Shown here: positions 8,649-16,314 of the stretch, piece by piece | How positions within the stretch are numbered: position 1 is the first letter of the stretch | How the letters are laid out: each line of letters begins with the position of its first letter | Origin: Flavobacterium sp. AED | Lineage (GTDB): Bacteria > Bacteroidota > Bacteroidia > Flavobacteriales > Flavobacteriaceae | Direction of reading: 5' to 3' | DNA: 64,000 nt | Assembly (NCBI RefSeq): GCF_000812945.1 | Contig: NZ_JSYM01000002.1 | Coordinates: 1-64,000 of the forward strand | The notes under the pieces: model-generated | The model's database searches: none | The model's input: only the letters and a program-made list of their open reading frames with translations | Told to the model about the DNA's origin: nothing | Translations under genes and position numbers: made by a program

Positions 8649-9893
8649 ATGAAAAGATATTTAAAATATAGTTTGGTAGTTATGATAATTTCAATTATTG
8701 GATTGTCCATATACTTCTTTGCTTTGTCAAATAAACCAACACATAATCAGCAGCAAAAAGAACTGTACACCTGTCCTATGCATCCGCAAATTATTAGGGA
8801 TAAACCCGGTAATTGCCCAATTTGCGGAATGGCATTGGTAAAAAAAACAATCCAAAATCATGTTGTGGAAAGCAACTTAATTGAAAACCTTTTAAAGCCA
8901 ACCGATAATTTTATAGTGGGAAATTACCAAACCACAACCCCAAAAGATACCACCATCAGTAGTGAAATAAACTTGCCCGGTCTAATAGCATACGACCCAA
9001 ATTCGTCTGTAAATATCGCGGCAAGAATAAGTGGCAGAATAGAAAAAATGTATGTAAATTATAAATACCAAAAAGTTAATAAAGGACAAAAGCTTTTTGA
9101 TTTGTACAGTCCGGAATTATTGACGGAACAGCAAAATTTCATTTATTTAGTTTCCAATGATTCCGATAATGCGTCAATTATTAAAGCCACAAAGCAAAAA
9201 TTACTGCTATATGGAATGACTGTTAATCAAATAAATGCATTGGTTTCAGCCAAAAGGGCAAACCCGGTAATTTCTATTTATAGCCCTGCCTACGGAATTA
9301 TTCAGGGAACGGAAAATATGACCAAAAACGCAAATGTAACAATGCAAAACGCTACTGCAACTACAGAATTTTTAACTATTAAAGAAGGCGATTATATAAA
9401 AAAAGGGGAAACTGTTTTTAAATTAGTGAATACCGATAAAGTATGGGGCATTTTTAATGTCATACAAGGATACAATAACCTAATAAAAACAAATCAATCT
9501 ATTGCTATCACATCAGAATTAGACGAAAATGAAATCATCAATGCACAAATAAATTTTATAGAAACACAGTTGAGTCCAACTGATAAATCCAATAGAATTA
9601 GAGTTTATTTAAACAACAATAAATTAAAATTACCTATTGGTATCCGATTACAAGGCATATTGAAAACAAATCCCATTAAGTCCACTTGGTTGCAAAAACA
9701 AGCATTAGTGAGTATTGGTAATAAAAAAATAGTTTTTATAAAAATGGACAATGGCTTTAAGGCAGTAGCAATAAAAACTGGAATTGAAATCAATGATTTC
9801 ATTCAAATTATAGAGGGCATTTCTGTAAAAGATACTATTGCCAAAAATGCTGAATATTTAATCGATAGCGAAAGCTTTATAAAAACGGAATAG
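8649..9893 (+). CDS. CusB-like periplasmic adaptor with N-terminal HMBD (first of two)
   Basis: The 414-residue protein has an N-terminal anchor (residues 7-26) and an HMBD at 40-66 (Cys42, Cys56, Cys59; CPMHP...CPICGM). The usual adaptor regions of the HlyD/CusB family follow: a biotinyl-lipoyl-like hairpin, an alpha-helical stretch (about 150-200), a second lipoyl half, and a beta-barrel. The role in the family is to link the RND pump to the outer membrane channel; the HMBD probably receives Cu(I)/Ag(I) from carriers. It lies 2 nt from both neighbours, in the pump operon. Confidence 0.85.
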   Translation: MKRYLKYSLVVMIISIIGLSIYFFALSNKPTHNQQQKELYTCPMHPQIIRDKPGNCPICGMALVKKTIQNHVVESNLIENLLKPTDNFIVGNYQTTTPKDTTISSEINLPGLIAYDPNSSVNIAARISGRIEKMYVNYKYQKVNKGQKLFDLYSPELLTEQQNFIYLVSNDSDNASIIKATKQKLLLYGMTVNQINALVSAKRANPVISIYSPAYGIIQGTENMTKNANVTMQNATATTEFLTIKEGDYIKKGETVFKLVNTDKVWGIFNVIQGYNNLIKTNQSIAITSELDENEIINAQINFIETQLSPTDKSNRIRVYLNNNKLKLPIGIRLQGILKTNPIKSTWLQKQALVSIGNKKIVFIKMDNGFKAVAIKTGIEINDFIQIIEGISVKDTIAKNAEYLIDSESFIKTE

Positions 9894-9895
9894 CC

Positions 9896-11110
9896 ATGAA
9901 AACATTAAAAAAAACAGGGCTTCTATTTTTACTATTTACTGCTTTTATAGCTTGTAATACTAAAAATAAGGAGGATCATAGCAAACACCAAACAAAAGAA
10001 AATATTTTCTACACTTGCTCTATGGATCCACAGGTAAAGGAAGATAAACCGGGTAAATGTCCCATTTGTCATATGTCTTTAACCCCAATAAAAAGCAACG
10101 ATACAGAGGCTAACGAAATAAGCTTGAGTAAACAGCAAATACAATTAGGAAACATCTTCACACAAACGATCGCAGAAACTCAAGCTAGTTTAGAGCAAAA
10201 TTACACAGGGGTTTTGATTATTAATCAAGAAAAAACAAAAACTGTTTCCGCAAGAGCAATGGGACGAATTGAAAAGTTATATTTTAAAACCACAGGGGAT
10301 TATATTAAGAAAAACGACCCCGTTTATTTATTATATAGTGAAGATATTGCGATAGCCAAACAAGATTATTTTACAGCTTACAAACAACTTGCCATGCCCG
10401 GTGATTTTGGTAAAAATGCAAGAAGTATGCTCAATGCAGCCAAACGAAAATTGGTGTTCTTTGGTTTGTCAAACACTCAAATTGAAGCTCTAAAAACAAC
10501 TAATGAAGTTTCGCCTTACACCACTTTCTACAGCGCCTATAGTGGTTATATTTCTGAAATATTAGCCACAGAAGGCAGTTATATGATGGAAGGTTCCGCT
10601 ATAATTAAATTAGCGGATTTAAATAGTCTTTGGCTTGAAACACAAGTAAATGTAAACTATGCAAAAAGCGTGCGCCTGGGCCAAAACGCAAAAGTTTCAT
10701 TTTCCGATTTTCCTGATAAAACAGTAAATGCGAAAGTTTCATTTATCAATCCTGAAATAAATCCAGATACCAGACTGCTTTTAATTCGAATGGAAGTGCC
10801 CAATCAAAACTTGCTGTTAAAACCCGGAATGCAGGCAATCGTAAAATTGACACAATCCAATATAAAAGGGATATTCGTACCTAGTGATGCGGTTATCAGA
10901 GAAGAAAATGCTTCGTACATCTGGATTGAAAAAAGACCAGGCGTATTTGAAAGCTTAATGGTGGAAACGGGAGCAGAAACCAATGGAATGATTGAAATTA
11001 AATCAGAATTGAATCCAACAAAAAAAGTAGTGATAACAGGAGCCTACGCCATAAACAGTGAATATAAATTCCGAAAAGGGAGTGACCCCATGGAGGGAAT
11101 GGAAATGTAA
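9896..11110 (+). CDS. CusB-like periplasmic adaptor with variant HMBD (second of two)
   Basis: The 404-residue lipoprotein (Cys20 in FIAC) has an HMBD at about 38-64, but with departures from the usual pattern: CSMDP instead of CPMHP (Asp44 in place of His) and CPICHM instead of CPICGM. The rest is a full adaptor, with lipoyl, helical hairpin and barrel sections and the DLNSLWLETQV region typical of CusB. Two adaptors following one pump suggest either a mixed adaptor ring or alternative complexes. It overlaps the next gene by one nucleotide (TAATG). Confidence 0.85.
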   Translation: MKTLKKTGLLFLLFTAFIACNTKNKEDHSKHQTKENIFYTCSMDPQVKEDKPGKCPICHMSLTPIKSNDTEANEISLSKQQIQLGNIFTQTIAETQASLEQNYTGVLIINQEKTKTVSARAMGRIEKLYFKTTGDYIKKNDPVYLLYSEDIAIAKQDYFTAYKQLAMPGDFGKNARSMLNAAKRKLVFFGLSNTQIEALKTTNEVSPYTTFYSAYSGYISEILATEGSYMMEGSAIIKLADLNSLWLETQVNVNYAKSVRLGQNAKVSFSDFPDKTVNAKVSFINPEINPDTRLLLIRMEVPNQNLLLKPGMQAIVKLTQSNIKGIFVPSDAVIREENASYIWIEKRPGVFESLMVETGAETNGMIEIKSELNPTKKVVITGAYAINSEYKFRKGSDPMEGMEM

Positions 11111-11739
11111 TGATAAAAAAAAATATTAAATTAACAAATATGGAATTAAAACTAAACGTTGATAAATTAGGAACAATAGGTCTCTTTACAACAGCACTAT
11201 TTTCACCTTGCTGTTTTCCGCTTTTTGCATTTGGAGCATCAACATTTGGCTTGGGTAGTTTTGAGCTGTTTGGCGGATGGACAATGTGGATATTTCTGGC
11301 AATGGTTTTAATTTCTATCTTAGGTTTAATCATTTCTTATCGCAAACATCATAGTATTTATCCTTTATTGATAGCGGTACCATCGGTTCTATTAATTTAT
11401 TACGGATACTATTTTAACAGCAACCCTTATTTTATTTACATAGGTATGTTTGGATTATTGCTAGCAACAGGAGTAAATTATTATAGAAATAAATTGCATG
11501 GTACCTGTAACACTTGTGCAATTTATAACGGTAAGTCAGTAGAACTAAAATCAACTTTAACTTGCCCAAATTGTGGATATAAAAAAGACGAAACAATGCC
11601 TACCGATGCTTGCCAATTCTTTTATGAATGCGAGAATTGTAAGACGATATTAAAACCCAAACATGGCGATTGCTGTGTTTACTGTAGTTACGGAACTGTA
11701 AAATGCCCCCCAATTCAAGCCGGTGACAAATGTTGTTAA
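11110..11739 (+). CDS. MerC-like membrane protein fused to a GDCCVxC domain
   Basis: The 209-residue protein has two parts. Residues about 17-128 are a MerC-like membrane domain with four hydrophobic segments and a Cys pair (Cys34-Cys35 in FSPCCFPLF) in the first. Residues 145-209 match the small GDCCVxC family: CPNCG (152-155), ACQFFYECENC (168-177), GDCCVYC (186-192), and a CC end. MerC proteins carry Hg(II) across the inner membrane; GDCCVxC proteins are small, usually separate proteins of mercury or metal loci, sometimes with selenocysteine. All positions here are Cys. An in-frame ATG at 11140 is an alternative start. The TAATG overlap puts it in the pump operon. Confidence 0.75.
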   Translation: MIKKNIKLTNMELKLNVDKLGTIGLFTTALFSPCCFPLFAFGASTFGLGSFELFGGWTMWIFLAMVLISILGLIISYRKHHSIYPLLIAVPSVLLIYYGYYFNSNPYFIYIGMFGLLLATGVNYYRNKLHGTCNTCAIYNGKSVELKSTLTCPNCGYKKDETMPTDACQFFYECENCKTILKPKHGDCCVYCSYGTVKCPPIQAGDKCC

Positions 11740-11963
11740 AAACCAAATTTAAAAAATAGAAATTAAATCAACCAGTATACTATTGTTTTTTTGTATTAAT
11801 TGTAAAAGCTCAAAAAACCGTTCGATTTACAATTGTAAGTAATTGTAGTTTAAGTTTTTAACAACTATAAATAGCATCTATTTTATCGAAACCACATCAC
11901 CTTTACAACTTAAAAAGCTATCTTTATACTGAGGAAATTAATTCATAATTAAAATTTATTAAG

Positions 11964-12041
11964 ATGAATCATCAAAAACTTAAAAATTGTATCGAAGCAG
12001 TATTCAGAGTATGCAGTGAAGTGATTCTATTTCTTTTTTAG
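11964..12041 (+). pseudogene. Possible remnant of a DUF326-type four-helix copper-binding protein
   Basis: The 25-residue frame begins MNHQKLKNCIEA, closely similar to the conserved opening of small four-helix-bundle copper-binding proteins (DUF326), in which NCI/KCI-xACxxCAxxC follows. The later Cys pattern is mostly lost (only Cys9 and Cys17 remain) and a stop codon follows. The resemblance is short, so a chance match is possible. Confidence 0.3.
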
Positions 12042-12076
12042 CTGATTCGTCTTATTAGCAAGAAGTAGCAAAAACA

Positions 12077-12174
12077 ATGACAAAAACAGAAGCTATCATC
12101 CGGGGGGGATTAGTATTTTTATATGGACTTTATTCAACTTACTGCTAATTGTAATTCTTATTGGATATTTATAG
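12077..12174 (+). pseudogene. Small single-TM peptide frame interrupted at a G7 tract
   Basis: The ATG at 12077 opens a frame that would become a 32-residue peptide with one membrane helix (IWTLFNLLLIVILIGYL end) if the run of seven G at 12102-12108 had eight; with seven the frame ends early in TGC TAA. Homopolymeric G runs are rare in this AT-rich DNA. It may be a decayed gene, a slippage site or a sequencing error. Confidence 0.3.
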
Positions 12175-12223
12175 ATAAATCTATCCGCATTCAAAAGAAT
12201 AGTAAAAATAAAAACAAACCACG

Positions 12224-12454
12224 ATGACAACAATTATCATTTTAACACAATTATTACAGGCCCAGAATAATTATATATGGATAATATTCGCAATTATTCT
12301 AGTTGCTTGCTGCGTTTTCCCTATAATGAGGATGAGACACAAAAAAAACAATTTGCAAAATACTGGTGTCTATACCTGCCCAATGCACCCCGAAGTGCAA
12401 TCAGATAAGCCAGGCAATTGCCCTAAATGCGGCATGGCTCTTGTAAAAAAATAA
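12224..12454 (+). CDS. Membrane-anchored HMBD peptide
   Basis: The 76-residue product has one membrane helix (about 17-36, with Cys29-Cys30 near its end) and a basic stop-transfer segment (MRMRHKK). A single HMBD follows at 50-76, with Cys52, Cys66, Cys69 (CPMHP...CPKCGM). The basic flank after the helix suggests that the HMBD faces the cytoplasm (N-out, positive-inside rule), unlike the exported HMBD proteins upstream. It is expected to bind a soft metal ion near the inner membrane. A universal stress protein gene follows 21 nt later on the same strand. Confidence 0.7.
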   Translation: MTTIIILTQLLQAQNNYIWIIFAIILVACCVFPIMRMRHKKNNLQNTGVYTCPMHPEVQSDKPGNCPKCGMALVKK

Positions 12455-12475
12455 TTAACAATAATTATTCTAATT

Positions 12476-12946
12476 ATGAAAAATCAAAAAGAACAAAGCG
12501 CTATGAAGATACTCTTAGCTACAGATGGCTCTGTGCATAGCAAAGTAGCGGTTGAGGAGGTTGCAAACAGACCATTTCCAGTGAACACTAAAGTGCATAT
12601 TGTTTCTGTTTATGAAAGAATGTCACTAATAAATGCTCTTGGACCAATGGGAGTTTCACATGAATACTCTGCAGAAATTGACCACAACGCTTTTAAAGCC
12701 GCAGAGAAAATTACGATAAATGCAGCGAAAATTCTGCATGCTAAAAACCCAACTTTAATTGTAACTACAATGGTTATTGAAGGTTCTCCAAAAAGTGCAA
12801 TACTCAAAGAAGCAGAAACATTTAGTGCTGATTTGATTGTCGTTGGCTCTTCTGGTCACGGGGCTTTAGAAGGCTTTCTGCTTGGCTCGGTTTCCCAGGC
12901 AGTGGCGTTACATGCAAAATGTTCTGTGGAAATTGTACGCAAATGA
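12476..12946 (+). CDS. Universal stress protein (UspA family)
   Basis: The 156-residue protein shows the single-domain Usp fold: a beta-strand start MKILLATDGS (Asp in the nucleotide pocket) and the ATP-binding signature GSSGHG with downstream GS near residues 120-140. The start at 12476 is followed by an in-frame ATG (12503) directly before the conserved strand, so either may be used. Usp proteins are cytoplasmic and respond to stress; this one closes the metal island, and UspA genes often accompany Bacteroidetes copper or nickel loci. Its exact role is unknown. Confidence 0.85.
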   Translation: MKNQKEQSAMKILLATDGSVHSKVAVEEVANRPFPVNTKVHIVSVYERMSLINALGPMGVSHEYSAEIDHNAFKAAEKITINAAKILHAKNPTLIVTTMVIEGSPKSAILKEAETFSADLIVVGSSGHGALEGFLLGSVSQAVALHAKCSVEIVRK

Positions 12947-13072
12947 AAAATTAATAATAGACAAAAATCCATTTTGGATTCAATTCGTTATGAATGTGAA
13001 ATAGGGCTTTGTTTTGGATCAACTTTAAATTATTAAACACTTTATTTGGAGCGTATTTTTGTAAAAAATAAC

Positions 13073-13264
13073 CTAAAAATAGGTTGAAAGCCCGAAACTC
13101 ATTCCGTCTGTTGCAGCTGGTGGATTACCAAATGTATCTCTTTGTTCTTGAAAACGATAATTAAATCTAATCACAGTTTGTGATGTCGGTTTAAAACTGA
13201 TTGCAGGCATTATACTCCAAAATATCTTCGCCAATGTTACCACCAGTTTCCTTAAATGTACCAT
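13073..13264 (-). pseudogene. C-terminal remnant of an outer-membrane beta-barrel protein
   Basis: On the minus strand the last about 45 residues read like the end of a porin-like barrel: alternating strands SFKPTSQTVIRFNYRF and a final strand SFGLSTYF ending in Phe, the classic C-terminal signature recognised by BAM. No signal sequence or upstream barrel is present, because the frame begins near 13250 at the junction with the metallopeptidase remnant. It is probably a truncated, non-functional copy of a larger gene. Confidence 0.5.
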
Positions 13265-13558
13265 AGAATTACTGAAATAGCGAAGTCAATTATCAAAAAA
13301 TTTGTCAATCATTTTTTCACACCATCACAAATATTCTTTCAAGATATGCCTACGCGTTGGGGGAGTTGCACAATAAAAGACAAATTAATTTTTAATCCTA
13401 AATTAATTCACACACCTAAGCGTTGTATTGAGTACGTTGTTATGCATGAATTATGTCATATGATTCATAAACATCATAATGATAATTTTTTTAAACTACT
13501 TACTTTGATGACCCCTGATTGGGAAAAAAGAAAATATAAACTAAACACTTATTTATAA
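13256..13558 (+). pseudogene. Truncated YgjP/WLM-like zinc metallopeptidase
   Basis: The 100-residue frame carries the C-terminal half of a YgjP-like (DUF45) metallopeptidase: RWGSC at 34-38, FNPKLIHTP, IEYVVMHELCHMIHKHH with HExxH at 64-68, and a C-terminal WEKRK segment. Full-length members are about 220-240 residues, so roughly the first 130 are missing. The truncated edge meets the barrel remnant on the other strand, which points to a recombination scar. A short protein from the internal ATG is possible but unlikely to be active as normal. Confidence 0.6.
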
Positions 13559-13813
13559 ACCTGCTTTGCGAATTCTCCTAACTTGGGAGTTTTTTTAAAT
13601 TTGGAAATACTAAGTTAAAGTGGATATGTAGTTAAGAATAAAATTTAATATTTTCGTTAGCTTTATAAAATCGATGATAGCTGGCTCAAAAGCTTTAAAT
13701 CTTTTAAAAAATGGTTCGAAAATTGTCCCGACAGGGGCAGCTGTTGGGACTGTAGTTACAGTCTGATTAAAAGATGTATGTTATAAATAGAATCAGAGCG
13801 GTGTTTATAGTAT
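13559..13813. other. Intergenic DNA between the metallopeptidase remnant and the integrase
   Basis: A weak hairpin CTCC (13574-13577) / GGAG (13586-13589) followed by seven T could be a terminator for the upstream frame. A 30-codon plus-strand frame at 13674-13766 encodes a Gly/Ala/Val-rich hydrophobic peptide (ends VPTGAAVGTVVTV); there is no match I recognise and it may not be real. Confidence 0.3.
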
Positions 13814-15217
13814 TTAATCAAATGTATACAGTTTTGAAGATTTAATTTTGTTAATCCAATTGACTTCTTCAACAAACATTTTGGCTTTATCTAGCATATC
13901 TCTTCTGTCATAAATGTGTACGCTTGAAGAACTATTCTTTTTTGCCGGATGCGTAACATAGCTTATGATTTTCTCGGAGAGTCTTAGTAATGATAGATTA
14001 CTAACAAAAGAACTTCGTAAGTTATGAGTGCTGAACAAATGGCTATTTTCAATTTCAACTGATTTTAGTACTTTTCTGATGTTGTTATTGAGATTGGTTA
14101 ATGCAATATTGGAAAAATCAGGAAAAGTATCGTCGTTTTTTTGAATAATTTTTAATGCGGTTGAGAATAAAGGTGTATAGCATTCTGTTTCGGTTTTAGC
14201 TTGAATTGTATGTATATAATGAAAAGCGTTAGTATACTCGTTGCATATTTGAGTTGTTCGACCTTTTGCTTCTCGCATCGACTGTAGACGCATGCCAGTT
14301 TGGCTAGCTATGAGTATGTACTTTTTTGCTAATTCTAAATATTTTGAAGTAGGTACATATTCTATTATTTTAAGAATATCATTTTCTTTGAGAAATGCTT
14401 CCGTTTTTTCAGACTTATTTTTTTCTGCTACATTAATTAGATTGGTGTCTGTCAAATCCAGTGGGATTTTGATGCCTTGTTTTTTAGCAACTTTGCAAAG
14501 TTGTATAAAATATGTTTGGTATGCTTTTAAAGTATTTGTTGCAAGTACTTTTTTTGGATCTTGTTGGTAGCTATCTATTTTAATTTTACCAGTCCTAATA
14601 TCATTTACTACTTCCCAAATTTCTCGATAAAGTTCTTCACTGAGTTTTTCAAATGTTAATTTAATTTTTTTGGCTTCTTGATAGCGTTTTATTATTGGAA
14701 TTAGATTTCGATAGGAGTTGATGGTAGTGTCTTTAACTTCATCTTTACGACTACTACCTATAAGATTTTCCAGATGGGTAATATGACTATTTAGAAAAGT
14801 TATGACTGCAAAAGTTTCCTCTGGTTTTCTTTTTTCTCTACCGCTAATAGAAAGTAAATAGTTTTTAACTTCTTCAGATGTTGGTTCTTGATTTTTAAAA
14901 TGTGTTGCAGTTGTTTCTATATTTGATTCAAAATCGGTTATTTTATTTCTAAATAATTTATTGTACTTTTCATTTGCTTTAACTGTGGTTGCATTATAAA
15001 CAAAATTAAATACACCTCTTTTTTCGCGTACAATTCCGAAGTATTTTGGTAAAACTGATACCTCTAAAGAGTATTGAAATTTTTTGTATTTGACTATATC
15101 ATCTACTTTATTCACAAATGCTCCGCTGATTTCTACCAATACCAATTCAGGGCTAGTGCGCTCATCCAAAGATTTACTTTTAGCTTTGAGTTTATATCTA
15201 TAGGTCAGTGCTTTCAT
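13814..15217 (-). CDS. Tyrosine recombinase / phage-type integrase
   Basis: The 467-residue protein has an N-terminal arm-type and SAM-like core-binding region (about 100-290) and a catalytic domain (about 290-445). The catalytic residues are visible: Arg310 (TGMRLQS), His398-x-x-Arg401 (HNLR), His423 (VTHPAKK) and Tyr436 (HIYDRR). The length and N-terminus fit Bacteroidetes mobile-element integrases. It sits at the boundary between the metal island and housekeeping genes and is transcribed towards the island, as expected for the end of an integrated element whose attachment site lies near 15248-15270. The rest of the element would extend left of the window. Confidence 0.85.
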   Translation of the reverse strand: MKALTYRYKLKAKSKSLDERTSPELVLVEISGAFVNKVDDIVKYKKFQYSLEVSVLPKYFGIVREKRGVFNFVYNATTVKANEKYNKLFRNKITDFESNIETTATHFKNQEPTSEEVKNYLLSISGREKRKPEETFAVITFLNSHITHLENLIGSSRKDEVKDTTINSYRNLIPIIKRYQEAKKIKLTFEKLSEELYREIWEVVNDIRTGKIKIDSYQQDPKKVLATNTLKAYQTYFIQLCKVAKKQGIKIPLDLTDTNLINVAEKNKSEKTEAFLKENDILKIIEYVPTSKYLELAKKYILIASQTGMRLQSMREAKGRTTQICNEYTNAFHYIHTIQAKTETECYTPLFSTALKIIQKNDDTFPDFSNIALTNLNNNIRKVLKSVEIENSHLFSTHNLRSSFVSNLSLLRLSEKIISYVTHPAKKNSSSSVHIYDRRDMLDKAKMFVEEVNWINKIKSSKLYTFD

Positions 15218-15561
15218 AAAAGCAAAGTTATAGATTTAAATTCAATTGGTCTCTAATTAGGTCTCTAATTTTATGATAAAAGATGAAATATACTGATAAA
15301 TAATGATTGATTTATTTTTTCGTTTTTAAGCTTACGCCTTATTTTGCAGTGGTTAAGGCTGTTTTAGGGAGTTTGTAGAGTATGAGATATATTTTCTACA
15401 GATAAGTAATTCACAAGTGTAATTTTTTGCAAAAGTAAGCTATTTAAACGAAGTTGTTGCAATCACATGACTTTGAGTGCAAAATGAAATGAAATATATG
15501 GAGAATTTAGTGGTAATGATTCGATAAAAATGTTTTTAGCATTTTGAAAATGATGCTGTTT
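15218..15561. other. Intergenic region with candidate attachment site
   Basis: No gene or tRNA was seen in these 344 nt. Two copies of GGTCTCTAATT lie head-to-tail just upstream of the integrase start codon (listed separately). The remainder is AT-rich without recognised structure. Confidence 0.4.
15248..15270. repeat. Short direct repeat next to the integrase
   Basis: GGTCTCTAATT occurs at 15248-15258 and again at 15260-15270, one nucleotide apart. Short direct repeats at this place can be arm- or core-type binding sites of a tyrosine recombinase, or part of an att core. The partner attachment site is not in the window, so this is only a candidate. Confidence 0.35.
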
Positions 15562-16182
15562 TTAATTTTTTGATTGTTTTAAGTTTTGAATCAGCACTGT
15601 AGTTATTTCTAATGTAGCACCAGCAACAGGCTTGTAGTTCACAAAATTAAATTTACAAAGATTGTGAATATTTAAGTGTTTGCCATTTGGTAATCCGTCT
15701 TGTTTAAAATCAGACCACGGAATTTTTATTGTTGTAAATTTATCTGGGGAAATAGGTAAATCAACTCTTGGATGAGAACCTCCATGCACGCAACCAGTTC
15801 CTTCTTCATTTCCTTCACGAGCTTGTAGTTTAATGAGATGTGAGGATTTATAGGTAATGCTGACAAAATTGGAATCTTCGGGTAAATTTGTTGGAGACCC
15901 GTCATTTGATTGAGATGGTGTTATCAATACATTCAATTCAATTTCACCAATAGGAGAATTAGTAGCCGTTACACGAATAATGCTATTTTTTTTACGGATG
16001 GTATTGATGACTTCTTGGTTTTCAATTGTAGGTCCTGCAACGTACCAAACGCTAGAAGTAACGAGATTGTTATCGTTGTTAGTTTTCTTTTTTACATCCG
16101 TTTTGAAACTTGAAATCAAGCATAAGGTTATAATCAAACCAATATATTGCAACCAATTGCCAAATCGTTTATTTCTCATCAT
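15562..16182 (-). CDS. Secreted protein of unknown function, beta-rich
   Basis: The 206-residue product has an N-terminal hydrophobic segment (about 12-26) that probably acts as a signal peptide or anchor. The remainder is rich in beta-forming residues, with phrases such as KIPWSDFKQDG and FNFVNYKPVAGATLEI that resemble jelly-roll carbohydrate-binding modules, though I cannot assign a family. It is the first gene outside the integrase on the host side, alone and divergent from the glycosyltransferase. Confidence 0.6.
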   Translation of the reverse strand: MMRNKRFGNWLQYIGLIITLCLISSFKTDVKKKTNNDNNLVTSSVWYVAGPTIENQEVINTIRKKNSIIRVTATNSPIGEIELNVLITPSQSNDGSPTNLPEDSNFVSITYKSSHLIKLQAREGNEEGTGCVHGGSHPRVDLPISPDKFTTIKIPWSDFKQDGLPNGKHLNIHNLCKFNFVNYKPVAGATLEITTVLIQNLKQSKN

Positions 16183-16314
16183 GCAGTTGTTTAGATTTTG
16201 CTAAAGTAATTAAGAATTATTTCTTTAGATGTTAGTTGAGGGAAAAAATGATTGGAGTTTACGAATAAGTTTATCCGAAAATTTTTATCTTACCAAAGTT
16301 TCAATTTATATTCA

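Larger units (their letters stand above)
11740..12223. other. Intergenic stretch with small gene remnants
   Basis: No full-length gene is present in these 484 nt. It holds two short frames described separately: a 25-codon one at 11964-12041 and a small membrane peptide frame broken at a G7 tract (12077-12174). Both are consistent with decayed or recombined island DNA. Confidence 0.4.

Noticed and set aside
11110..11739. Selenocysteine in the GDCCVxC motif
   Set aside because: All positions of the motif are TGT/TGC Cys codons and no in-frame TGA is present.
15218..15561. tRNA gene as integration target beside the integrase
   Set aside because: I could not fold a cloverleaf or find a T-arm sequence in this stretch.
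16252..16314. N-terminal extension of the glycosyltransferase from TTG
   Set aside because: The conserved GT2 beginning is at 16315 and the extension has no signal or membrane features.
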